Below are positions 7,112 to 15,307 of a DNA stretch of 41,847 nucleotides, piece after piece. The translations under genes and the position numbers were made by a program. Position 1 is the stretch's first letter, and every line of letters begins with the position of its first letter. The stretch comes from an uncultured Ruminiclostridium sp. (GTDB taxonomy: Bacteria; Bacillota; Clostridia; Oscillospirales; Ruminococcaceae). Under the pieces are notes generated by a model. It did not search any database, had not been told where the DNA came from, and saw only the letters and a program-made list of their open reading frames with translations. The stretch covers positions 1 through 41,847 of the forward strand of contig CAKSTB010000023.1 of assembly GCA_934490165.1 (NCBI GenBank), written 5' to 3'.

Positions 7112-8284
7112 ATGCAAGGAAAAATTATATCGGCTGTGATATGTGCAGCCTTTGTACTTATGTCCTCTGTGCCTGTATGCGCACAGGAGGAAAGCTCGCT
7201 TTGTTATCTTGAAAATACCGATAAAGCGGGATTTGACGTATCTGCCGTCAGCGCCATTCTGATAGAAGCGGATACCGGTACGGTGCTATTTTCAAAGAAT
7301 GAAAAGGAGCACAGACAGATAGCAAGCACCACTAAAATAATGACTGCTCTGCTGACGCTTGAAGCGGGAGAGCCGGACAAGGAATTTCAGGTCGACTCTG
7401 CGGCGATCAAGGTAGAGGGTACTTCTATGGGACTACGCGAGGGCGATAAAGTCACACGCAGAGCCCTGTGCTACGGTATGCTCCTGCCATCGGGAAACGA
7501 TGCGGCAAATGCGGCGGCAGTGAATATTTCGGGCAGTAAAACCGCTTTTGCAAAGCTTATGAACAGCAGAGCAAAAGAGATCGGCATGAGCGATACTAAC
7601 TTTGTCACGCCGTCGGGACTTGACGCAGAGGGTCAGTATTCCTGTGCATATGACCTTGCTCTGCTTGCGCGGGAAGCCATGAACAACAAGGATTTTGCCG
7701 AAATCTGCGCTTTATCCAAAGCAAAGGTAGCATTCGGCAACCCGGTAAGCGAGCGGTGGCTTGTGAATTCCAATAAGCTGCTGACAAGCTATGACGGCTG
7801 TATCGGCGTTAAAACAGGCTTTACCGACAGTGCAAGAAGAACGCTGGTAAGCTGTGCGGAGCGTGACGGAATAAAGCTTATTGCCGTAACGCTGAACGCT
7901 CCGGACGACTGGAGCGACCATACGAAAATGCTTGACTACGGCTTTGAAAAGGTAAAGATGTGCGATTTTACCTATGACGCTTCAGGGCTTATTCTGCCTG
8001 TAATAGGCTCGGATAAGGAAACAGTCGGTGTAAAGTGTGACAGCGTGCAACTTCCGCTGTGTGACGAGCAAAAAGAAAAGGTAACGGTGAAGGTTTACCT
8101 GCCCGGATTTGTCTATGCGGGATTATCCGCAGGCGATAAGGTCGGGGAAATATGCTATGAGCTTAACGGTGAAATTGTTGCCACGGCAGAGCTTAAGGTA
8201 GCTGAAAGCTGTGTGCAGGCAAAGCAGAAAGCGGATATTTTCACCGTGATATATAAATTTATTGCGGGGCTACTCACCCGTTGA
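7112..8284 (+). CDS. dacF: D-alanyl-D-alanine carboxypeptidase (penicillin-binding protein, S11)
   Basis: The 390-residue product has a signal peptide ending near VPVCAQ (residue 25), then the three active-site motifs of S11 peptidases: STTK (nucleophile Ser72, Lys75), SGN (127-129) and KTG (234-236), in the right order and spacing. The C-terminal domain of about 100 beta-rich residues and the final amphipathic stretch (DIFTVIYKFIAGLLTR) fit membrane association as in DacF/PBP5. It trims the terminal D-Ala from peptidoglycan pentapeptides, so limits cross-linking; in this operon, beside ytfJ, a cortex or sporulation role is likely. A long hairpin covers its ribosome binding site. dacB is an alternative name, since orthology within S11 cannot be settled by eye. 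Confidence 0.93.
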   Translation: MQGKIISAVICAAFVLMSSVPVCAQEESSLCYLENTDKAGFDVSAVSAILIEADTGTVLFSKNEKEHRQIASTTKIMTALLTLEAGEPDKEFQVDSAAIKVEGTSMGLREGDKVTRRALCYGMLLPSGNDAANAAAVNISGSKTAFAKLMNSRAKEIGMSDTNFVTPSGLDAEGQYSCAYDLALLAREAMNNKDFAEICALSKAKVAFGNPVSERWLVNSNKLLTSYDGCIGVKTGFTDSARRTLVSCAERDGIKLIAVTLNAPDDWSDHTKMLDYGFEKVKMCDFTYDASGLILPVIGSDKETVGVKCDSVQLPLCDEQKEKVTVKVYLPGFVYAGLSAGDKVGEICYELNGEIVATAELKVAESCVQAKQKADIFTVIYKFIAGLLTR

Positions 8285-8315
8285 CAAGGTTTAATATGAA
8301 AGGACTATAAAAATA

Positions 8316-9071
8316 ATGGAAAAAGTCAGATTGCAGAAAATAATCGCAGACAGCGGCTACTGCTCACGCAGAAAAGCCGAGGAATATATTGAGCAGGGCT
8401 GTGTAAAGGTAAACGGCAGACCCGTTTCCATAGGCGACAAGGCTGACCCTAAAAGCGATATCATTACAGTAAACGGCGAAAAGATCGCCGCAAACGATAC
8501 ACAGCTCAGATATATCAAGCTGTATAAGCCGAGAGGTTACGTCACCACAATGGCTGACACCCACGGCAGAAAGATTGTAACCGACCTGCTTGACGACATT
8601 GACGAGCGTGTTTACCCTGTCGGCAGACTTGACAAGGACTCCGAAGGACTGCTGATACTCACAAATGACGGTGCGCTCGCAAACGCCATAATGCACCCGT
8701 CACGTCACATAAAGAAGCGTTACCGCGTTACCGTAAGGGGCGAGGTAACAGACGATAAGCTGACAACGCTTGCATCGGGTGTCAAGATCGACACGGGCGT
8801 AACACTCCCCTGCACCGTTGCGGTCCTCACAGAGGAAGAAAACAGGACCGTGCTTGAATTTACGATTGCGGAGGGCAAGAACAGACAGATAAGAAAGATG
8901 TGCGAAGCGGTAAAATTACAGATAGTACGTCTTAAGAGAAACGCTGTCGGCAATGTAAAGCTCGGAATGTTGAAGCCGGGTGAATGGGCAGACCTTACAG
9001 CCGAGGAATTAAAGGGACTGAAAGCCCTTGTGTCAAGCGATAAATCCGCAAAGAGAACGGCAAGAAAATGA
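8316..9071 (+). CDS. rluB: rRNA pseudouridine synthase, RsuA/RluB family
   Basis: The 251-residue product has an N-terminal S4 RNA-binding domain (RLQKIIADSGYCSRRKAEEYIEQG, about residues 5-60) and the RsuA/RluB catalytic domain with GRLDKDSEGLLILTNDG, catalytic Asp106, followed by KRYRVTVRG and the closing EGKNRQIRKMCEAV. These enzymes turn a specific rRNA uridine into pseudouridine; in Firmicutes the copy next to scpAB-dacF is normally RluB-like, acting on 23S rRNA. The last codons overlap the next gene (ATGA). Target site is inferred from family and context. Confidence 0.92.
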   Translation: MEKVRLQKIIADSGYCSRRKAEEYIEQGCVKVNGRPVSIGDKADPKSDIITVNGEKIAANDTQLRYIKLYKPRGYVTTMADTHGRKIVTDLLDDIDERVYPVGRLDKDSEGLLILTNDGALANAIMHPSRHIKKRYRVTVRGEVTDDKLTTLASGVKIDTGVTLPCTVAVLTEEENRTVLEFTIAEGKNRQIRKMCEAVKLQIVRLKRNAVGNVKLGMLKPGEWADLTAEELKGLKALVSSDKSAKRTARK

Positions 9072-9400
9072 TTACTATACTGAGAAACAAGGATATAATC
9101 GACAAGCTCGTATTCGAGGCAAAGGACGATGATACGCCGATAGGCTCTGTCACCTGCTCCACAGACGGTGAAACGCTGTTTGTAGAAACGCTTGAAACGC
9201 AGTACATAATGCTTGTTGACGGACTTATGAGAACGGCTATGAACTACGCGCTCAATCACTATATAAATAAGTGCACCGTAAATATGCAGTCGGAAACGGT
9301 GTGGAATGAACTTCTGAAGCGCGGTTTTGTGCAAAACAACGATAATCACATCTCAGACATTGATAATTTTTTCACATCTCATAAAAGTTGCGGAAAATAG
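9068..9400 (+). CDS. Small protein of possible GNAT-like fold
   Basis: The 110-residue product starts inside the rluB stop (ATGA overlap), so it is coupled to rluB translation. It has no signal or helix. The stretch ETQYIMLVDGLMRTAMNYALNHYINKCTV followed by ETVWNELLKRGFVQ resembles the second half of GNAT acetyltransferases (a helix, a strand, then a short helix ending in GF), but no clear acetyl-CoA loop (Q/RxxGxG/A) is present and the protein is shorter than a full GNAT domain. It may be a shrunken, non-catalytic GNAT relative. Its conserved-looking position in the operon suggests it is real. Function is not known. Confidence 0.65.
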   Translation: MITILRNKDIIDKLVFEAKDDDTPIGSVTCSTDGETLFVETLETQYIMLVDGLMRTAMNYALNHYINKCTVNMQSETVWNELLKRGFVQNNDNHISDIDNFFTSHKSCGK

Positions 9401-9410
9401 CGAATTTTGC

Positions 9411-9439
9411 TTGTTATTAAAGCCGAAATGAGTTATAAT
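9411..9439 (+). promoter_or_regulatory. Promoter for biotin-dependent carboxyltransferase operon
   Basis: TTGTTA at 9411-9416 and TATAAT at 9434-9439, 17-bp spacer, just after the previous operon. A leader of about 100 bases follows before the gene. Confidence 0.78.
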
Positions 9440-9452
9440 TATACTTGAATAT

Positions 9453-9528
9453 GATGTGCCACTGGCATAATTATACAACGGCGGTCAGCGCTGATTTCGG
9501 TAGCTTACCGCTTCACAGAAAAGTGAGA
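9453..9528 (+). promoter_or_regulatory. Structured leader of carboxyltransferase operon
   Basis: The transcribed leader between the promoter and ATG 9546 contains short stems: TGCCA/TGGCA around a single base near 9456-9466, GCGGT with ACCGC (about 9481-9485 and 9506-9510), and TTCAC/GTGAG-like pairing near 9512-9527. It matches no riboswitch class that I recognise, and no terminator T-tract is present. It may be only incidental structure. Confidence 0.25.
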
Positions 9529-9545
9529 ACGGAGGAATTCTGGCA

Positions 9546-10910
9546 ATGAAGAAAACAATTGCTGAAATGGAGCAGACAGCTGTAAGCGAAGCTGCTAACA
9601 AGCTTATCTCTCTGTTTGACGAGGACAGTTTTGTCGAGCTTGGCAAATTTGTCGGAGCAAACGGTGAAAAGACAGGCGTTGTGAGCGGTTACGGCTATGT
9701 TGACGGAGCAGTCGTATATGCTTACGCGCAGGACACAAGCGTTAATGCAGGTGCTGTAAACACTGCGGCAGCTCTCAAAATCAAGAAGGTTTACGAGCTG
9801 GCACTTAAGAACGGCGCTCCTGTTATCGGTATCTTTGACTCAAAGGGCGGAGATATCAAGGAAGGTATGAAGACACTCGGTGCATACGGCGAGATAGCTA
9901 AGATGAGTGCGGCACTTTCAGGTGCGGTTCCCCAGATATCTGTAGTAGACGGTCTTTGCGCAGGCACAGCCGCTATGATAGCTTGTATGGCTGACGTAGT
10001 TATTATGACTGAAAAGTCAGAGCTGTTCATGACAGCACCTTTTACAGCTGACGATAAGACAGCAGGTGCGGGCACAGCCGAGAATGCCGCTAAGTCAGGT
10101 GTAGCCGCTATCCTCGCAAAGGACAGCGATGAAGCTATAGCCAAGGCTAAGCAGTTATTATCCGTTCTCCCTGCAAACAATCTTGAAACAGCAGGAAACG
10201 ATTATTATATTGAAAATGATGCAGCTGTATCGGCTGACCTCAAGGGCGTCGAGCTTATAAATGCGGTAGCAGATAAGGACAGCGTTATCGAGCTTTACAA
10301 GCAGTTTGGTACATCTGCGGTTACGGCTCTTGCAAGCCTTAACTGGAGAACGGTAGGCTTTGTTGGTACAAACAACGGTACAAAGCTTACAGCCGAGGAC
10401 AGCGCTAAGATAGCACGTTTCGTTACACTTTGCGACGCGTACTCTATCCCCGTTGTTACATTCGTTGACAGCGAGGGCTTTGAAAAGTCAAGTGCGGCAG
10501 AGCTTGCAGGAAGCATCCGCGACAGTGCAAAGCTTGCCCAGGCATACGCTTCCGCTACAACAGCAAAGATCGCGGTTGTAACAGGCAAGGCTTACGGCAG
10601 TGCTTATGTAGCACTCGCTAGCACAGCGGCAGGCAGTGACTTCACATTTGCATGGGAAGACGCAGTTATCGCTCCCACAACTCCCGAGGCGGCAGTCGTA
10701 TTCTTAAACGGCGTTTCGGAAGACAATGCAAAGCAGGCTCAGGAATATGCAGAAAACGAGGCTGACGCATTCACAGCGGCGGCTAACGGATATGTTGACA
10801 GAGTAATCACGGCAGACGATACAAAGGCGGCTCTGACCTCTGCAATTGAAGCAGCTTCTTCAAAGAGAGTTGTTGCTCCTGCAAAGAAGCACGTTAATTT
10901 CGTATACTAA
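9546..10910 (+). CDS. Divergent carboxyltransferase (acyl-CoA / methylmalonyl-CoA decarboxylase alpha-like)
   Basis: The 454-residue product is a crotonase-fold carboxyltransferase with two tandem halves. The first shows SVNAGAVNTAAALKIKKVYELALKNGAPVIGIFDS, EGMKTLGAYGEIAKMSAALSG, VPQISVVDGLCAGTAAM, and SELFMTAP; the second AYSIPVVTFVDSEGF, then VTGKAYGSAYVALAS and FAWEDAVIAPTTPEAAVVFL. These match MmdA, the 12S subunit of transcarboxylase and AccD-type enzymes, which move carboxyl groups between biotin and an acyl-CoA. It is shorter than MmdA (about 510) and key loops are altered (DSKGG for the usual DSGGAR). GGAGG lies 10 bases before the ATG. It is followed by a biotin carrier and an oxaloacetate carboxyltransferase. 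The substrate CoA ester is uncertain. Confidence 0.85.
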   Translation: MKKTIAEMEQTAVSEAANKLISLFDEDSFVELGKFVGANGEKTGVVSGYGYVDGAVVYAYAQDTSVNAGAVNTAAALKIKKVYELALKNGAPVIGIFDSKGGDIKEGMKTLGAYGEIAKMSAALSGAVPQISVVDGLCAGTAAMIACMADVVIMTEKSELFMTAPFTADDKTAGAGTAENAAKSGVAAILAKDSDEAIAKAKQLLSVLPANNLETAGNDYYIENDAAVSADLKGVELINAVADKDSVIELYKQFGTSAVTALASLNWRTVGFVGTNNGTKLTAEDSAKIARFVTLCDAYSIPVVTFVDSEGFEKSSAAELAGSIRDSAKLAQAYASATTAKIAVVTGKAYGSAYVALASTAAGSDFTFAWEDAVIAPTTPEAAVVFLNGVSEDNAKQAQEYAENEADAFTAAANGYVDRVITADDTKAALTSAIEAASSKRVVAPAKKHVNFVY

Positions 10911-10934
10911 TCGACATAAGAAAGGAATTTTGTT

Positions 10935-11300
10935 ATGAAAAGATACAATATCACAGTAAACGGTACAGCTTACGATGTAACCGTTGAAGAAACAGACGGC
11001 AGTGCATCTCCCGCAGCCGCACCCGCAGCAGCTCCCGCTCCCAAGAAGGCAGTAGCTCCCGCTGCTCCCGCAGGCGCACAGGGCGGCGTTAAGATAAACG
11101 CTCCCATGCCCGGTACGATCGTTGACGTTAAGCTTGCAGTCGGCGCTAAGGTTACTAACGGTACAGTGATCGCAGTTCTCGAAGCTATGAAGATGGAAAA
11201 CGACGTTGTAGCAAGCTGTGACGGTACAATTGCAAGCATCAATGTTACAAAGGGTCAGTCTGTTGAAACAGGCACACTGATCGCAACGATCAATGCGTAA
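10935..11300 (+). CDS. Biotin carboxyl carrier protein (1.3S/MmdC type)
   Basis: The 121-residue product has a short N-terminal strand region, a flexible alanine/proline linker (about residues 24-47), and a C-terminal biotinyl domain with PMPGTIVDVKL, the biotinylation site EAMKMEND (Lys86) and GTIASINVTKGQSVETGTLI. The arrangement matches the 1.3S carrier of transcarboxylase and the gamma/delta carriers of sodium-pumping decarboxylases. It shuttles the carboxyl group between the two carboxyltransferases encoded on either side of it, or to OadB. It needs BirA, encoded 5.5 kb downstream, for biotin attachment. The ribosome site AAAGGA precedes the ATG. Confidence 0.95.
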   Translation: MKRYNITVNGTAYDVTVEETDGSASPAAAPAAAPAPKKAVAPAAPAGAQGGVKINAPMPGTIVDVKLAVGAKVTNGTVIAVLEAMKMENDVVASCDGTIASINVTKGQSVETGTLIATINA

Positions 11301-11328
11301 CTCTTGACTGAAAGGAATAATAAAGGTT

Positions 11329-12726
11329 ATGGCTAAAGTAGGAATTACCGAAACCGTACTGCGTGACGCTCATCAGTCGCTTATCGCAACCAGAATGACT
11401 ACTGAAGAGATGCTCCCTATCCTTTCCACAATGGACAAGGTAGGCTATCATTCGGTTGAGTGCTGGGGCGGCGCTACATTTGACGCATGCTTACGTTTCT
11501 TAAATGAAGATCCCTGGGACAGACTGCGTACATTAAGACGTGAAATGCCTCACACAAAGTTACAGATGCTGTTCAGAGGACAGAATATGCTCGGTTACCG
11601 TCACTATGCTGACGATGTACTCGAATATTTTGTTCAGAAGTCTGTAGCAAACGGTATTGATATAATCAGAATTTTCGATGCGCTCAACGATATCAGAAAC
11701 CTTGAAACAGCCGTTAAGGCTGCTAAGAAGGAGGGCGCACACGCTCAGATAGCTATCTCTTATACACTCGGTGAAGTATTCACAGAACAGTACTACATCG
11801 ACTACGCTAAGAGAATAGAAGAAGCAGGCGCTGACTCTATCTGCATCAAGGATATGGCTGCTCTGCTTACTCCCTATGAAACAGAAAGACTTGTAAAGGC
11901 ACTCAAGGGCGCTGTAAATATCCCGATCCAGCTCCATACACACTACACATCAGGACTTGCTTCAATGTGTCTGTTAAAGGGTATCGAATCAGGCGTTGAC
12001 GTAATTGATACAGCAATGTCACCCTTAGCGCTTGGTACATCACACGCTCCCACAGAGTCAATGGTTGCCGCATTACAGGGTACAGAATATGACACAGGAC
12101 TTGACTTAAAGCTCCTCACAGAGATAAGAGATTACTTCATGACACTGCGCAAGAAGTACATCGACAGCGGTCTGCTTGATCCCAAGCTCCTCGCAGTTGA
12201 CGCAAACGCTCTTATTTATCAGGTTCCCGGCGGTATGCTTTCAAACCTCCTCTCACAGCTTAAGCAGGCAGGTAAGTCTGACAAGTTTGAGGAAGTTCTT
12301 AAGGAAGTTCCGCGTGTAAGAGCAGACGCAGGTTTCCCGCCTCTGGTTACACCTACATCACAGATCGTTGGTACACAGGCTGTATTCAATGTAATTCTCG
12401 GTGAACGTTACAAGACAGTTACTAAGGAATTCAAGGGACTTGTCAAGGGCAGCTACGGTAAGACTCCTGCTCCTATCGATCCCGAATTCAGAAAGAAAAT
12501 TCTCGGTGACGAGCAGCCTATCGAATGCCGTCCAGCAGATCTTATCGAACCTGAGCTTGAAAAGCTTAAGGCTGAATGTGCTAAGTGGTCACAGCAGGAC
12601 GAGGACGTATTAAGCTACGCTATGTTCGGACAGGTAGCTGAAAAGTTCTTTGAAAAGCGCAAGGACAAGCAGCTTGGTATTGACGCTGAACACGCTGACA
12701 AGGCTAACAAGGTAATGCCCGTATAA
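11329..12726 (+). CDS. oadA: Oxaloacetate decarboxylase / pyruvate carboxyltransferase alpha subunit
   Basis: The 465-residue product is a TIM-barrel carboxyltransferase of the DRE-TIM/OadA-5S type: TETVLRDAHQSLIATRM (metal-binding Asp13), LQMLFRGQNMLGY, DIIRIFDALNDIRN, CIKDMAALLTP with carbamylatable Lys174, and QLHTHYTSGLASM with metal ligands His203 and His205. A conserved C-terminal domain of about 160 residues follows. It lacks the fused biotin domain of some OadA proteins; the carrier is the separate upstream gene, as in the 5S subunit of transcarboxylase. It moves CO2 between oxaloacetate/pyruvate and biotin. A terminator follows at once. Confidence 0.94.
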   Translation: MAKVGITETVLRDAHQSLIATRMTTEEMLPILSTMDKVGYHSVECWGGATFDACLRFLNEDPWDRLRTLRREMPHTKLQMLFRGQNMLGYRHYADDVLEYFVQKSVANGIDIIRIFDALNDIRNLETAVKAAKKEGAHAQIAISYTLGEVFTEQYYIDYAKRIEEAGADSICIKDMAALLTPYETERLVKALKGAVNIPIQLHTHYTSGLASMCLLKGIESGVDVIDTAMSPLALGTSHAPTESMVAALQGTEYDTGLDLKLLTEIRDYFMTLRKKYIDSGLLDPKLLAVDANALIYQVPGGMLSNLLSQLKQAGKSDKFEEVLKEVPRVRADAGFPPLVTPTSQIVGTQAVFNVILGERYKTVTKEFKGLVKGSYGKTPAPIDPEFRKKILGDEQPIECRPADLIEPELEKLKAECAKWSQQDEDVLSYAMFGQVAEKFFEKRKDKQLGIDAEHADKANKVMPV

Positions 12727-12739
12727 TTACAACATAATT

Positions 12740-12769
12740 ACGGCAGGTTGAAATACACCTGCCGTTTTT
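12740..12769 (+). terminator. Rho-independent terminator after oadA
   Basis: ACGGCAGGT at 12740-12748 pairs with ACCTGCCG(T) at 12757-12765 and TTTTT follows, 14 bases after the oadA stop. Confidence 0.92.
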
Positions 12770-12792
12770 AATAACTCGAAAAGGACAGAAAA

Positions 12793-13233
12793 ATGAACAG
12801 ACGCAGACGAACAGACGAACCTGTAAAGAATATACACAGAGAAACAGAATATCACACTGTCGTAACCGATGACGGAACGCAGGACGAGGGCTTTAACTGC
12901 AAAGCCTGCGGAAAGTTCATCACCGTAAGGGACTGCGGCACAAATAACCGCAACCACTGCCCTCACTGCCTGTCAAGCATACACCTTGACAACATACCCG
13001 GCGACCGCTCGGCGGACTGCGGCGGAATTATGGAACCTATCAGCATTTATGTCCGTCCTGACGGCGAGTGGGCGCTTATACACCGCTGTAAGAAATGCGG
13101 TGAGCTGAAAATCAACAGGATAGCGGCTGATGACAACGAATATCTGCTGTTGTCACTGGCGTGCAAGCCGCTTGCTAATCCGCCTTTCCCGCTGAGTGCG
13201 CTGTCCGGTGCATTCGGTAAGGACAACAAGTAA
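12793..13233 (+). CDS. RNHCP domain zinc-ribbon protein
   Basis: The 146-residue product contains the name-giving motif RNHCPHCL near residues 54-61 and further paired cysteines: FNCKACGKF, DCGGIMEPI and HRCKKCGELKINR, the pattern of the RNHCP family. It also ends with CKPLANPPFPL as in the family. The cysteine pairs suggest two zinc-binding knuckles, so contact with nucleic acid or protein is plausible, but the family has no established function. There is no signal peptide. It stands alone between two terminators. Confidence 0.88.
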   Translation: MNRRRRTDEPVKNIHRETEYHTVVTDDGTQDEGFNCKACGKFITVRDCGTNNRNHCPHCLSSIHLDNIPGDRSADCGGIMEPISIYVRPDGEWALIHRCKKCGELKINRIAADDNEYLLLSLACKPLANPPFPLSALSGAFGKDNK

Positions 13234-13293
13234 ACAAGTTCAGCCCCGAGTGTTAAAACTCCTGGGGCCGTTGCTTGTAGAAAAATCATACAC

Positions 13294-13324
13294 AAAAAGC
13301 CCACGCACCGAAATGCGTGGGCTT
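13294..13324. terminator. Strong terminator between convergent genes
   Basis: AAGCCCACGCA at 13297-13307 pairs exactly with 13314-13324 around a six-base loop. On the minus strand it is followed by TTTTTG, which suits the surface-protein gene. A weaker nested stem on the plus side (GCCCC 13243-13247 with GGGGC 13264-13268) may serve the RNHCP gene. Confidence 0.88.
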
Positions 13325-13360
13325 ATGTTAAATTTTAATGTACTTTACCGTGAACAGAAA

Positions 13361-14233
13361 TTACTTTCTCTTCTTAGCAACGATAACTGCACCTGCAGCT
13401 ACGATAGCAACGCCTGCAACTGCTGCTACGCCTTCAACACCTGTGTTTGTGTTGTCCTTTGTAGAATCGCCTGTTGTAGGAGCGTCTGTAGCGGGAGCAT
13501 CTGTAGCGGGAGCGTCTGTATCAGCGGGAGCTGTTGTATCAGCGGGAGTTTCCGAATCAGCGCCGCCGATACCGGAAATTGTAAATGTTACTGCAAGCTT
13601 ATCATTGAATGCTAATGAATCATAGTTAGCAGGATCGTTAACAAGATTCTTGTCATCTGCATCCTTGATACCATAAGCGTTAGCAATTTCTATTCTAAGG
13701 TTGCCCTTGCCTTCGATATTGCCCCATGTAACCTTGTCATTATCAATTGTGAATGTCTGATCTTCAGATGTGCCGTCTTCCTGTGTCATTGTAGCAACAA
13801 TCTTAACGTCAGAAACAGTAACGTTGCCGTGATCAAGAGCTGACATTCCGCCGCCTTCATACTTAGCAAGACCGAGCTCATCAGCAAGACCTTCGATATC
13901 TACGCAGAATACCTGAACACCGCTTGCAACTACAGCGTAAGGATCACCGGTTTCATCATCGATACCTGTAGCACCGAGGTTCTCTGTGTTAACAAGTGTC
14001 TTGTCGATATATACTGTGTATGTACCATCGCCTGTTACATCTACAGCACCGTTTGCGCAGTAGCCCTTTGCTGTATCATCGTAGCCCCATGAACCCCAGA
14101 ACCATGACTTATCAGCAAATACCATATAAGCCTTGTGTGCTTCTGCTGCCGATGCATTGACCATCATAGCAACTGCTGTTGTTGCAGCCATAGCAGAAGC
14201 CACAACACCGGCAAAAATCTTCTTTAACTTCAT
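13361..14233 (-). CDS. Surface-exposed secreted protein with C-terminal anchor helix
   Basis: The 290-residue product has a signal peptide (MKLKKIFAGVVASAMAATTA..., cleavage likely after VNASA), a mature beta-rich domain with aromatic WFWGSWGYDDTAKGY and YTVYIDK, a threonine/proline/aspartate repeat stalk (ADTTAPADTDAPATDAPA), and a C-terminal NTGVEGVAAVAG start of a hydrophobic helix ending in KKRK. That tail resembles the NPDTG-type cell-wall anchors common in Ruminococcus. The start is ATG 14233, with GGAGG at 14242-14246 eight bases away; an ATG 15 bases upstream would place that site inside the gene. The folded domain, about residues 35-220, is of unknown function, perhaps carbohydrate or mucin binding. 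Length and leader suggest strong expression. Confidence 0.85.
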   Translation of the reverse strand: MKLKKIFAGVVASAMAATTAVAMMVNASAAEAHKAYMVFADKSWFWGSWGYDDTAKGYCANGAVDVTGDGTYTVYIDKTLVNTENLGATGIDDETGDPYAVVASGVQVFCVDIEGLADELGLAKYEGGGMSALDHGNVTVSDVKIVATMTQEDGTSEDQTFTIDNDKVTWGNIEGKGNLRIEIANAYGIKDADDKNLVNDPANYDSLAFNDKLAVTFTISGIGGADSETPADTTAPADTDAPATDAPATDAPTTGDSTKDNTNTGVEGVAAVAGVAIVAAGAVIVAKKRK

Positions 14234-14292
14234 TTTAATGTCCTCCATTTAGAGTTTTTTGGATTTACACAAATATAAAATTTGCTATCATC

Positions 14293-14321
14293 ATTATAAA
14301 TGAAATCGTTTTTATAATCAA
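14293..14321 (-). promoter_or_regulatory. Promoter for surface-protein gene
   Basis: Read on the minus strand, TTGATT (14321-14316) and TATAAT (14298-14293) are 17 bp apart, 60 bp upstream of the ATG at 14233. Between this and 14555 I see only AT-rich sequence with no gene. Confidence 0.75.
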
Positions 14322-14554
14322 TAGGCAAACTCAACAAAGCAATTTCTGATTTTTGTGAAACTTGTACAAAGGTCGTACTTCAATTTCCACGTTTTGACCT
14401 ATTGTAACATTGTTACACGAAGTTTTAGGTAAAATAATTGCTAAATTTGCTTAATCGACATTTTATTCCAACGAATTGCCGCGCTTCAAAACGGTTAATA
14501 TAATAAAGAAAACAGGACAAAAAACACGATTTGATAAAAATTTTCAAAAAGGTA

Positions 14555-14588
14555 TTGCAATTGCGGGCGGAATAATGTAAAATATAAT
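14555..14588 (+). promoter_or_regulatory. Promoter for efp
   Basis: TTGCAA at 14555-14560 is 17 bp before TAAAAT at 14578-14583; an overlapping option is TTGCGG 14561-14566 with TATAAT 14583-14588 (16 bp). About 100 bases of leader precede the efp ATG. Confidence 0.65.
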
Positions 14589-14685
14589 AGATAGAATATG
14601 GGGCTGAGAGAATGAGATCTTTAACCGACTTTCAGCGGCGGTTATCCGCATAAACCCGATAAAATATACGGAGGTATTTTAAAAT

Positions 14686-15252
14686 ATGATCACAGCAGGC
14701 GATTTCAGAAACGGCATGACCTTTGAAGAGGACGGCAACGTAATGCAGATCATTGAGTTCCAGCACGTAAAGCCCGGTAAAGGTGCCGCTTTCGTAAGAA
14801 CCAAGATCAGAAACGTAATTACGGGTTCGGTAGTTGAAAAGTCCTACAACCCTACAGCTAAGTTCCCCACAGCTTACGTTGAAAGAAAGGATATGGAGTA
14901 CACCTATAATGACGGTGACCTTTATCACTTTATGGATTCCGAAACATACGAAGATGTACCGATAAACAAGGCAGAGCTTTCAGACAACTTCAAGTTTGTT
15001 AAGGAAAATATGGTATGTAAAATTCTCTCTTACAAGGGTAAGGTATTCGGCGTAGAGCCCCCCAACTTTGTAGAGCTTGAAATTACAGATACAGATCCCG
15101 GTTTCAGAGGCGATACAGCTACAAACGTAACTAAGCCCGCTACTCTTGAAACAGGCGCAGAGATCCGTGTTCCTCTGTTCGTAGAGATCGGCGATATCAT
15201 CCGTATCGATACAAGAACAGGTGAATATATGGAGCGTGTTACAAACAAGTAA
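14686..15252 (+). CDS. efp: Translation elongation factor P
   Basis: The 188-residue product has the three beta-barrel domains of EF-P and typical length: N-terminal AGDFRNGMTFEEDGN, the tip loop KPGKGAAFVRTK with Lys32 at the position modified in many bacteria, the middle YNDGDLYHFMDSETYED and the C-terminal NVTKPATLETGAEIRVPLFVEIGDIIRIDTR (shown here only in part of its length). EF-P rescues ribosomes stalled at polyproline. GGAGG precedes the ATG by eight bases. The CD1247-like gene follows after 55 bp, a pairing seen in other Clostridia. No lysine-modifying enzyme (EpmA/B, YmfI) lies in this window. Confidence 0.97.
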   Translation: MITAGDFRNGMTFEEDGNVMQIIEFQHVKPGKGAAFVRTKIRNVITGSVVEKSYNPTAKFPTAYVERKDMEYTYNDGDLYHFMDSETYEDVPINKAELSDNFKFVKENMVCKILSYKGKVFGVEPPNFVELEITDTDPGFRGDTATNVTKPATLETGAEIRVPLFVEIGDIIRIDTRTGEYMERVTNK

Positions 15253-15307
15253 TCGCAGAACGTGATTACTATATGTAACTACCGAAAGTAAAAGGAGGAT
15301 TTTTACT

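Noticed and set aside
9453..9528. A riboswitch in the carboxyltransferase leader
   Set aside because: Only short stems are visible and no known aptamer core could be recognised; kept as a low-confidence structured leader.
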